Source of the DNA: Clostridia bacterium
GTDB lineage: Bacteria > Bacillota > Clostridia > Oscillospirales > Acutalibacteraceae
Reading direction: 5' to 3'
Length of the DNA: 64,000 bases
Assembly (NCBI GenBank): GCA_017428085.1
Contig: JAFRRP010000019.1
Coordinates: forward strand, 62,001-126,000
Part shown: one piece after another, positions 28,949 through 36,937 of the stretch
Position numbering within the stretch: position 1 is the first letter of the stretch
Layout of the letters: every line of letters begins with the position of its first letter
Notes under the pieces: model-generated
What the model saw: the letters and a program-made list of their open reading frames with translations, nothing else
What the model was told of the DNA's origin: nothing
The model's database searches: none
Position numbers and translations under genes: made by a program

Positions 28949-30179
28949 AAAACTGAAGCATCGCGTCGTCGCGATCTCCATGGTCCTTGTCAGCGTGGCG
29001 GTGGCGCTGTTCTATCTGATGGGATGCGCCGCCATAGCGCTGATGTGCCGTATGGAAGTACAGAACGTGCTGGAGGACAGCGCGGATGTGAACGCATTCA
29101 ACTTCCTGCCAAGCTTTGACTCCGGTAATATGGAAGGTTACGGTCTTTATTACGGGAATATATGCGTAGTGAATTACAACACGGTCGATAACAGCATCCG
29201 CATCATGGAAGGCAGCAGCGCTTTCCTGAACGACGACCTGCTTGTCAGCGCCGTTCAGGCCTCGCTGAAAGGCAACGAGCCGTTTAATGAATTGATCGAT
29301 CTCGGGCTGTTCTCTTATCGTTCGGAAACGACGTTCGGTTATAATATCGCGTTTACCACAACGGCGCAGTACCGTTCGCAGATGGGAAGCGTGCTGATCG
29401 GCGGCAGCTGCGCGTTTGTGTTAACGGTCTTCGCGCTTTATCTGATCAATCTGTTTATCGCCGGGATCAGCCTGAAACCGGTGCAGCGAACATGGGAACA
29501 GCAACAGAATTTCATTGCCGACGCATCTCATGAGTTGAAGACTCCGTTGACTGTCATTCTGACAAACAGCAATATCCTGATGGCTCATCAGGACGATACT
29601 GTACGGGAACAGCTGAAATGGATCGACAGCACAAATGAAGAAGCGACGCATATGAAGGATCTGGTGGATAAACTGCTGATCCTGGCAAAAACGGATAATA
29701 TGCAAAAAAATAAATTGTTTTCCTCTGTGGAGTTTTCCGATCTGGCGATGCGGCTTGCGCTTCAATTTGAACCCGTCGCGTTTGAAAAAGGCGTTCTGAT
29801 CGAAACGAACATCGAAGACGGGATCCGCATCGAGGGGGACCAGACGGCATTGAATCAGATCGTACATATCCTTCTGGATAACGCCGTCAAATACGCCGGG
29901 ATCGGCGGAAAGGTCGAACTGACGCTCAAGCGCAAGCAGAAATACGTCTATCTTTCCACGCGGAATACGGGCGCGCCTATTCCTCCGGAGGATCTTCCTC
30001 ACGTTTTCGAGCGGTTTTACCGTTCGGATAAGGCCCGTACCAGCGGCAACGGTTATGGGCTCGGCCTTGCCATCTGCAAAAATCTGGCGGATCTGCATAA
30101 AGCCGAGATCGGCGTTACCAGCGATGAAACGGATGGAACGGTCTTTACGGTCAGGTTCAGGTGCGACAGAAAGAAATAA
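28941..30179 (+). CDS. Sensor histidine kinase
   Basis: 412 residues. Membrane helices at about 10-35 and 151-176 enclose a ~115-residue extracytoplasmic sensor. No clear HAMP domain. H-box FIADASHELKTPL with phospho-accepting H197, N-box around NQIVHILLDNAVKYA, and G-boxes RFYRSDKAR and GYGLGLAICKN. HisKA/HATPase_c architecture of the kind paired with OmpR-type regulators. The signal sensed is unknown. Confidence 0.94.
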   Translation: MIKKLKHRVVAISMVLVSVAVALFYLMGCAAIALMCRMEVQNVLEDSADVNAFNFLPSFDSGNMEGYGLYYGNICVVNYNTVDNSIRIMEGSSAFLNDDLLVSAVQASLKGNEPFNELIDLGLFSYRSETTFGYNIAFTTTAQYRSQMGSVLIGGSCAFVLTVFALYLINLFIAGISLKPVQRTWEQQQNFIADASHELKTPLTVILTNSNILMAHQDDTVREQLKWIDSTNEEATHMKDLVDKLLILAKTDNMQKNKLFSSVEFSDLAMRLALQFEPVAFEKGVLIETNIEDGIRIEGDQTALNQIVHILLDNAVKYAGIGGKVELTLKRKQKYVYLSTRNTGAPIPPEDLPHVFERFYRSDKARTSGNGYGLGLAICKNLADLHKAEIGVTSDETDGTVFTVRFRCDRKK

Positions 30180-30195
30180 TCGTTTACGATTATTT
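30174..30195. promoter_or_regulatory. Perfect palindrome abutting a promoter
   Basis: AAATAATCGT, 2-base spacer, ACGATTATTT: a perfect 10-bp inverted repeat that overlaps the kinase stop codon and runs into the -35 of the next promoter. Position suggests an operator for the exported hydrolase gene. It has no G/C-rich stem or T-run, so it is a poor terminator. Confidence 0.45.
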
Positions 30196-30222
30196 GACAT
30201 GATTTTAACAATTGCATGTTAT
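30194..30222 (+). promoter_or_regulatory. Promoter of the exported alpha/beta hydrolase
   Basis: Perfect TTGACA, 17 bp, TGTTAT, ending about 10 bases before the GGAGG ribosome site. The -10 matches 4 of 6. Confidence 0.55.
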
Positions 30223-30244
30223 TTTATTTGACGGAGGGATTTTT

Positions 30245-31171
30245 ATGAAAAAAATATTTGCAGTTTTATTATGCTGCGTCATGCTGATCGGGCTTTGCCT
30301 TCCCGCATTCGCCGCCACGCAGGAAGAACTGCCGTACGCCGACAGCGCTTTTTTTGAATACGGCGAATATACGCTGCATTACCGTGAAAAAAAAGCTGCC
30401 GAACCGGTGGGACAGATCATGATGCTGCACGGGTTTGCGGAGTCCACCTACTGCTGGGAGAACCTTTCGGCGATCTTGGTGGAAAACGGTTATACTTGTG
30501 TGTTGGTGGACCTGCCCGATTTCGGTTATTCTTCCCGTGAGACAAAAGAAACGGAAAAGCTGCCGAGAGATGAGATCATTCATGCGCTGATGACGGAATT
30601 GTCTGACGAACCTTGGTATGTCGCAGGCCATTCCATGGGAGGTTATGTCGCTCTTTCATTAGCGGAGAACTATCCCGAAAGCGTTCGTAACCTGCTGCTT
30701 TACGGGACCTCCGGCAACGACGGCGTACCGGAGATCGCCACACAGATGATGTCCAACGACCTGCTCATCTCCCTGATGGGTTCGTTTATGGAAGTGATGG
30801 GCCGCAATCCTTTGATGGTGCGGCTGCTGCTTGCGCTGGCCATTCAGGATACGGAATACGTGATGCATTATAATACCGACGCCATCATGGCGCCCTTCCG
30901 CATCAAAGGCACCGGCGCAGGCGCTATCTATAATTTTACCATGCTTACGCTGACCGATTATGAAAAGGTGTCGCAGATGCCCCCCATTTTGTTCATGAAC
31001 GGAGATAAGGACAAGGTGATCGCGGATTCAGCTCGAATCAATCTGCGCGCTCATCTGCCGGAAGGCAGTGTCGATCATGTCGTCAATGGAGGAGGGCATA
31101 TGTTCATTGAGAATATGGCGGATGAAGCCGCCCGTGTGACGCTGCAGTTCTTGTCTGGGCTGAACACGTAA
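30245..31171 (+). CDS. Exported alpha/beta-fold hydrolase
   Basis: 308 residues. Cleavable signal peptide (MKKIFAVLLC... cleavage after LPAFA near residue 22). Catalytic triad: Ser in AGHSMGG, Asp in NGDKDKV, His in GGGHMFIEN; the oxyanion region is MMLHGFAEST. A lid insertion lies between the Ser and Asp motifs. Substrate unknown (esterase, lipase or similar). GGAGG precedes the ATG at 30245; the frame is open upstream to 30212 but without a good start. Confidence 0.88.
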   Translation: MKKIFAVLLCCVMLIGLCLPAFAATQEELPYADSAFFEYGEYTLHYREKKAAEPVGQIMMLHGFAESTYCWENLSAILVENGYTCVLVDLPDFGYSSRETKETEKLPRDEIIHALMTELSDEPWYVAGHSMGGYVALSLAENYPESVRNLLLYGTSGNDGVPEIATQMMSNDLLISLMGSFMEVMGRNPLMVRLLLALAIQDTEYVMHYNTDAIMAPFRIKGTGAGAIYNFTMLTLTDYEKVSQMPPILFMNGDKDKVIADSARINLRAHLPEGSVDHVVNGGGHMFIENMADEAARVTLQFLSGLNT

Positions 31172-31195
31172 ACGACCGTAAAGATAAAATCGTTG

Positions 31196-31230
31196 AGAGT
31201 TGGACGAAACAACGTTTGACTCTTTTTTTT
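31196..31230 (+). terminator. Rho-independent terminator
   Basis: AGAGTTGGACG / CGTTTGACTCT stem (three G-U pairs), 6-base loop, then eight T. Confidence 0.8.
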
Positions 31231-31274
31231 GTTGCCACAACGGAAAAATGCTGCCTTCTTCCGTGAAATAACCG

Positions 31275-31303
31275 TTGCAATTATTCCAAAATTTATTTAT
31301 AAT
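31275..31303 (+). promoter_or_regulatory. Vegetative promoter of the exported glycosidase
   Basis: TTGCAA, 17 bp, TATAAT, about 30 bp before the GAGG ribosome site. A dyad ACGGAA...TTCCGT lies at about 31240-31265, just upstream. Confidence 0.75.
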
Positions 31304-31344
31304 ATATGAGGCTGATTTGATTTTATTTGCAGCGAGGAAAAACG

Positions 31345-33882
31345 ATGATAAAGCTTTTGCTCATCTTTTCATTCTTTTTCTCTTCCCTTCGTTACGCGTT
31401 TGTGCCGACGGTGGTGATCGATGCGGCGGAAAGAAAAAGGCCTGTCTCCACCCGCGCCTCCGGATATCTGTACGGTTTGGCTGAATATGACGTTCCAAGC
31501 GTTTTGATGACGGATAGCCTTTCGATCTCATCCGCGGCGCAGAAGGTCACGGATGGGCTGCAGCATCCCACAGGCGATATGGACCACGTTTCGGAAATGC
31601 TGGACAATGCCGACTATCTGATCGTGTATCTGCAGGATTGCTTTCCCACATGGTACTACGCGAATGACGATATTATGAAAGAGAGAAGGGCCGGCTCTTA
31701 TGATTGGCGGGCTTTCCTGACCGATTTGTATTTCCCGATGGTGGAGGAATCCCTGCAAAAGCTCTCTGTCGCGCCGTACGCTGACAGAATCGTGCTGTGT
31801 CTGTTCAATGAGTGCGACAACGGTTCCTGGTTCGGTGAAACGCGATTCAATGAAGACGGCGGCGTTTGGGCAGAATTCAATGAAGCAGGCCGCGACGCTT
31901 TTTTTGAGGCGTGGAAAATGACCTTTGCGCTTGCCCGTTCTCTTGCGCCGGAGCTGAAGATCGGCGGTCCCGGCTATTGTGATTATAATGCGGATAAAGA
32001 GCGTGACTTTCTTCATTTTTGCCGTGAAAACGAATGCCTGCCGGACGTGATGATCTACCATGAACTGGGCGATTTATCCTCTTACATGTGGGAGGATCAT
32101 GTGGCGGAATACAGGGCGATTGAAACAGAATTGGAGATAAGCCCCTTGCCGGTGATCGTTACCGAGTACGGCGCTATGTATGAATGCGGCAATCCTGCGG
32201 CCATGCTGCCTTATATCTGCGCGATCGAACGAAGCGGCGTGTACGGCGATATTGCTTACTGGCGCCTTGCGAACAACCTGAATGATAACGCCGCCGACGA
32301 CAATATGCCAAATTCCTGCTGGTGGCTTTACCGCTGGTACGTCTCCATGGAGGGCGATGTGTTGGGCCAGAAAAAACACGACCTTTTTCACGGAGATTTC
32401 GAGAAGGCTGTCAAATCAGGCAGGGACATGAAATATAAAGATTTCAGTTGTCTTGCTTCACTCAATAAAACGGGGGACAGGCTGGAAGCGATTTGCGGAA
32501 ATTGTTCTCACACCGGCCAGCTTGTTTTTACCCATCTGAAGGAGACAGATCTCGGCGCTGTTGTTCGCGTTCAGATAGAAGAAGTCGTCTATAAGGGATT
32601 ATCCGGCGCTGTGACAAAGCCAATTATTCTGCGTGATGAAAACGTTCGTGTATTCGGCGGCAGGCTGACCGTCAAACTGAAGGACATGAAAGAGGGCAGC
32701 GTGTACCGCGTGACACTTTCTCCGCAGACGGATTATCACGAGGCGGAGGATCAACGTCCGGTCCGTTATGAAGCCGAGCACGGCACGCTGTTGGGCAATG
32801 CCTACACTTATGACAGCGCTTATGCTTCTACCGGTGAAATTGCGGGTATTGTCGGCGGAATGGAAAACGACGGCGACGGTGTGGAGCTGATTGTCAACGC
32901 GCCCCAAAAGGGCGAATATTCCCTTGATATCATCTACGGTAAGCATAACGACGGCGGCTCGCCGGATCGTCGTGTCAGCGGTAAGGCGCTGCTGACCGTC
33001 AATAACGGCGACCCCCTTATCCTTACTTTGCCCAATACCATCAAAAGCGAATACACCAACTGCCTGACGGTTGACGTGACGCTGAAAAAAGGCGGGAACA
33101 GTCTGCGATTTGAGCATCTTGACGGCACCTTTGTGTTGGACAGCGTATTGGCAGCACGACGTCTTGAGCCGTTGGAGCCATCATCCGGCAGCAAACAGAA
33201 AGATACTATACCGATAAAAACCTTGGCATTATTGCCGTATCACGAATACAGCGGCCCCACCGCCACGGCATGGTTGACGGTAGCGCCGGACAACGGATAT
33301 TATACGGTAATTTGCGATACTTCCTGCCTTTCTGTTGACGGCGCTTACGCAGGTGCAGTAAGCGGCGGCATTCGCGTTTATTTGCGCAGAGGATTAAATC
33401 TGTTGACGCTACAAGGAAATAATGCCGCCTGTACCGTTGCTGACGACCGAACGGATCCCTCAAACCGCATCGCTGCACATAATATGACCTTAACCGGTCT
33501 CGCCGCTGACGATAACGGCGTTTTGAAGGGGATCGGGTCCCGTGGAGGCGCAGCGCAGTTTATCTATAATGCCGATTCGTCAGGCGATTACCGCGTCACT
33601 ATCTGTTATTCCAATAACGCGGAAGGCGGATATCATGCCTATAACGTGGACCTGATCGAACAATACTTCACGGTGACGGTCAACGGGCAAAAGAAGCAGG
33701 TAATGTGCCGCAATACATATAGCGAAGAGAACGATTCCACCGTCACATTCAATGTGACGTTACGGGAAGGTGAAAACATTTTCCATCTCGCCAATGATGG
33801 GACCATCCGGTTCAACGGTCAGGAAACGGATGCGCCTCACCTGAAATGGATCACGGTCAACCGGCTGACCTTAACCCGCTAA
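31345..33882 (+). CDS. Secreted clan GH-A glycosidase with carbohydrate-binding domains
   Basis: 845 residues. N-terminal signal sequence (IKLLLIFSFFFSSL). A TIM-barrel domain of about 400 residues has acid/base N-E156 (LCLFNECDNG) and nucleophile E274 (VIVTEYGAMYE), the clan GH-A pattern; it resembles GH39-like enzymes but I cannot fix the family. Two CBM6/CBM35-like beta-sandwiches follow, at roughly 475-610 (starting YEAEHGTLLG) and 705-845 (starting AHNMTLTGLA). No wall anchor is seen, so it is probably released or weakly held at the surface. The GAGG-preceded ATG at 31345 is preferred over an in-frame ATG 18 bases earlier. Confidence 0.8.
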   Translation: MIKLLLIFSFFFSSLRYAFVPTVVIDAAERKRPVSTRASGYLYGLAEYDVPSVLMTDSLSISSAAQKVTDGLQHPTGDMDHVSEMLDNADYLIVYLQDCFPTWYYANDDIMKERRAGSYDWRAFLTDLYFPMVEESLQKLSVAPYADRIVLCLFNECDNGSWFGETRFNEDGGVWAEFNEAGRDAFFEAWKMTFALARSLAPELKIGGPGYCDYNADKERDFLHFCRENECLPDVMIYHELGDLSSYMWEDHVAEYRAIETELEISPLPVIVTEYGAMYECGNPAAMLPYICAIERSGVYGDIAYWRLANNLNDNAADDNMPNSCWWLYRWYVSMEGDVLGQKKHDLFHGDFEKAVKSGRDMKYKDFSCLASLNKTGDRLEAICGNCSHTGQLVFTHLKETDLGAVVRVQIEEVVYKGLSGAVTKPIILRDENVRVFGGRLTVKLKDMKEGSVYRVTLSPQTDYHEAEDQRPVRYEAEHGTLLGNAYTYDSAYASTGEIAGIVGGMENDGDGVELIVNAPQKGEYSLDIIYGKHNDGGSPDRRVSGKALLTVNNGDPLILTLPNTIKSEYTNCLTVDVTLKKGGNSLRFEHLDGTFVLDSVLAARRLEPLEPSSGSKQKDTIPIKTLALLPYHEYSGPTATAWLTVAPDNGYYTVICDTSCLSVDGAYAGAVSGGIRVYLRRGLNLLTLQGNNAACTVADDRTDPSNRIAAHNMTLTGLAADDNGVLKGIGSRGGAAQFIYNADSSGDYRVTICYSNNAEGGYHAYNVDLIEQYFTVTVNGQKKQVMCRNTYSEENDSTVTFNVTLREGENIFHLANDGTIRFNGQETDAPHLKWITVNRLTLTR

Positions 33883-33917
33883 CATTTTTTTGCACAATTT
33901 TTATTACGGTGTTTGAT

Positions 33918-36272
33918 ATGAAAAAACCACTTTCTTTTCCTCCCTTCTCCGGACCGAAAAACCAAGAAAAATTTGCTCCCGCGCTGCAGGCGGAATTGCG
34001 GCGCGCAGGGCTGGACACTTCCGGCCTGCTGTGGTGCTGCAGCGGCGACATGAGCAACGAAGGCGAATTCAAGGACATGTGGCTTTGCTTTGACGCGAAG
34101 GGGTTATATATCGCTTACGGAAAGGCGGTAGTGGGCCGCGCTAAAAAGAAGCGGAAAAAAATAGAAGCCACCTATACGATCGACAGCATTTCATCCATTC
34201 CTCTTGACGATCTATCCTGTCTCGCAACGGAACGTTACGTTTCCACGGGACGCCTGACTGCCGATGAAAACGGTAAGACTGTCAGTCTGGCTCGTTTTTC
34301 CATCGGCAAGCTGCCGGCGTTTGACGACTTTGCCAAGATGTTCAACCATTATAAGGATACCGGTGAGATCAGGCCGCCGGAAGACCACGGACATGGGGAA
34401 CGTACCTGCCGCAAATGCGGGGGGCCATGCCCTCCCGGTATGGACGTTTGCCCCAAATGTACAAGGAACTCCGCCACTGCCGTACGATTGGTGAAGTTTT
34501 TCGGAGGTTACGTGCCGCAGATCGCTTTGATCCTGTTCTTTATGCTGCTCAGCGCCGGCGTTACCGTATTTGTTCCGCAGCTTGGCACCCGTTCTCTGTT
34601 CGATAATGTTCTTGCCAATCCGGACGGCAAAACGGCGGAGGAACTGCTGAAGGCGCTGGCGGTGCTGGTGGGCTCCATCTTCGGCATCCGGCTGTTGAAT
34701 ACGCTGCTCACCGTTGTACAGCAGTACGTCACCGCCACGGTGATGCCGAAGGTGACATATGATATCAAGGTGAAGATCTTTGCCGCCATGCAGCGGCTTT
34801 CCGTCAATTTCTATTCGTCCAAGCAAACAGGCTCCTTAATGGAACGTATCATTCAGGATGCCAACCAGATCTACTGGTTTTTTATCGAGGGGATCCCCAC
34901 GCTGATCATCGAATCCGCCACCGTTATCGGCGTTGTGATCATCATGTTTACAATGAACTGGCGGCTGACGCTCCTTGTGACGGTCGCCGTCCCGCTGATC
35001 GCGTGCGCGCTGTATTTCGGTGATAAGTTTTTCCGCGGGATGCACCATAACAACTTCCTGTTCCGCAGTAAGTTATCCTCCATGGTCAGCGATAATATCA
35101 ACGGTCAGCGCGTCATAAAGGCTTTTGCGAAAGAGGACGAGGAGTACGGCCGCTTTACCGAACTCAATGATAACTACCGCAGGGCGGAACTGAAGCTGGC
35201 GTTGGCGGAGGCGACGCTGATCCCATCCATTGAAATCTCCGTCATCATTCTGTCTGCTCTTATCCTCGGAATGGGCGGCGTTTACGTGATCCAGGGCAAA
35301 ATGACCGCGGGTACTTTGTTGAGTTATATCGTTTATCTGGAGCTTTTGCGCGAACCGCTGCAGTTTCTTTCCTGGACCGCCAACTGGTGGTCCCGCTGCG
35401 CGGACAGCGCCCAACGCGTATTCGAGGTTTGCGACGCCGAGCCGGAGATCACGGAAAAAGAGGACGCCGTTGAATTTGACGATCTTCGCGGAGAGATCGA
35501 GATCAACGAGCTCGACTTTGAATACGAACCCGCCCGTCCCGTTATCAAAAAACTCTCGCTGCATGTAAAAGCAGGGCAGATGCTGGGCATCGTCGGCAAG
35601 ACCGGCGCCGGCAAGACGACTATCGCCAATCTCATCGCGCGTCTTTACGATGCAAAAGGCGGCTGTATCAAAATAGACGGTATCGATGTGCGCGATCTGA
35701 AACTTTCCGAGCTGCGCGGCAATATCGGGCTTGTCTCACAGGATATCTATCTGTTTATCGGCAGTATCGCCGACAATATCCGTTATGCCAAGCCTGACGC
35801 TTCGATGGACAAGGTGATCGCCGCGGCAAAGGCGGCCTTTGCCCACGACTTCATCATGAAGCTCCCGGACGCGTATGAAACGCGTGTCGGCGCGGGAGGC
35901 CAAAAGCTGTCCGGCGGCGAACGGCAGCGCATCTCCATCGCCCGGACGATCATTCAAAACCCGAAGATCCTGATCCTGGATGAAGCCACCGCCGCTATGG
36001 ACACGGAAACGGAGCGGAATATTCAGAATTCCCTTGCCAAGCTGAAAACGGGACGTACCACCGTCGCCATCGCGCACCGTCTTTCCACTCTGCGCGACGC
36101 GGACGAGCTGGCGGTCATCAGCGACGGCACGATTACGGAGCAGGGCGCGTTCCGCGAACTGATCGAAAAGAAGGGCGAGTTCTACCGCCAGTATAAATTG
36201 CAGCAGGAAGCGCTGAAAGCCGTCGGCATCGCCGACGACGTCACGGAAACCCCTCTGTCTGAGGATGATTGA
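33918..36272 (+). CDS. ABC exporter half-subunit with N-terminal PH-like and zinc-ribbon region
   Basis: 784 residues. The first ~160 form a mixed alpha/beta region (GLYIAYGKAVVGRAKKKRKK, then YTIDSISSIPLDD) like a bacterial PH/GRAM fold. A zinc ribbon follows: C164-x2-C167 and C178-x2-C181. Then comes a six-helix exporter domain (about 195-480) and a nucleotide-binding domain with Walker A GKTGAGKTT, signature LSGGERQR and Walker B ILILDEATAAMD. All ATPase motifs are intact. The ribosome site is weak (ACGGTG) and the start could lie slightly elsewhere. Forms a set with the DUF1854 gene and the second ABC subunit; together they probably make a heterodimeric exporter. Confidence 0.87.
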   Translation: MKKPLSFPPFSGPKNQEKFAPALQAELRRAGLDTSGLLWCCSGDMSNEGEFKDMWLCFDAKGLYIAYGKAVVGRAKKKRKKIEATYTIDSISSIPLDDLSCLATERYVSTGRLTADENGKTVSLARFSIGKLPAFDDFAKMFNHYKDTGEIRPPEDHGHGERTCRKCGGPCPPGMDVCPKCTRNSATAVRLVKFFGGYVPQIALILFFMLLSAGVTVFVPQLGTRSLFDNVLANPDGKTAEELLKALAVLVGSIFGIRLLNTLLTVVQQYVTATVMPKVTYDIKVKIFAAMQRLSVNFYSSKQTGSLMERIIQDANQIYWFFIEGIPTLIIESATVIGVVIIMFTMNWRLTLLVTVAVPLIACALYFGDKFFRGMHHNNFLFRSKLSSMVSDNINGQRVIKAFAKEDEEYGRFTELNDNYRRAELKLALAEATLIPSIEISVIILSALILGMGGVYVIQGKMTAGTLLSYIVYLELLREPLQFLSWTANWWSRCADSAQRVFEVCDAEPEITEKEDAVEFDDLRGEIEINELDFEYEPARPVIKKLSLHVKAGQMLGIVGKTGAGKTTIANLIARLYDAKGGCIKIDGIDVRDLKLSELRGNIGLVSQDIYLFIGSIADNIRYAKPDASMDKVIAAAKAAFAHDFIMKLPDAYETRVGAGGQKLSGGERQRISIARTIIQNPKILILDEATAAMDTETERNIQNSLAKLKTGRTTVAIAHRLSTLRDADELAVISDGTITEQGAFRELIEKKGEFYRQYKLQQEALKAVGIADDVTETPLSEDD

Positions 36273-36334
36273 CCGTGTGGACTGTTCGTCAAGATTCAGA
36301 CAGAATAAATGTTGAACTGCAAGGAGAGAATGAT

Positions 36335-36850
36335 ATGACTGTCACCTCTATCACGCCTGAAACTCTCACAACGGATTATCTTGATCCGAAGGTGTGTGAA
36401 TTCTATGAATATAACGGCTGTTTTTTGGGAATGCGATTGAACGGCGAGGAGCACAATCGCGTGATACTGACACGTGCGCTGCCGTTGAACGATCCCGATA
36501 ATTACGTTTGCGTCACAGACGTGGAACGGAAAGAGCTGGGCATTATCGAGCATATCGCCGATTTTTCTGCCGAACAGCAGTCTCTGATCCGTAAGGAGCT
36601 TTCTCAGCGGTATTTCTGCCCCGACATCACGTCCATAACCGCCATCAAAGAAAAGATGGGGCATTTCTATTTTGACGTTAAGGTAGGGGATTATCCCATG
36701 TCCTTTACCATCCGTGACCTTGTTAAAAATATCCGCTGTACGGAAGGCCATGTGATCCTGACCGACGTAGACGGCAACCGCTTTCTGATCTCCGATCTGG
36801 AAAGGATCGACAAAAAAAGCCGTCGTAAGCTGGAACCGTATCTTTATTGA
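36335..36850 (+). CDS. DUF1854-family protein
   Basis: 171 residues, no signal peptide or membrane helix. The segments VCVTDVERKELGIIEHI, YFCPDITSITAIKEKMGHFYFDV and GNRFLISDLERIDKKSRRKLE fit DUF1854, a family known to sit beside paired ABC exporters, in proteobacteria often near cyanophycin synthetase genes. No cyanophycin gene lies in this window. AAGGAGAG precedes the ATG at 36335; the frame extends upstream to the previous stop but that start has no ribosome site. Function unknown; an accessory or regulator of the exporter is likely. Confidence 0.83.
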   Translation: MTVTSITPETLTTDYLDPKVCEFYEYNGCFLGMRLNGEEHNRVILTRALPLNDPDNYVCVTDVERKELGIIEHIADFSAEQQSLIRKELSQRYFCPDITSITAIKEKMGHFYFDVKVGDYPMSFTIRDLVKNIRCTEGHVILTDVDGNRFLISDLERIDKKSRRKLEPYLY

Positions 36851-36937
36851 GTTTTGTGTGTTTAGCTTTGAGTCTTGAGATCGTTTTTTTCGCTTATATA
36901 TTACGACCTTAGGCTTACACTGTGAAAGGAGGCCGTT

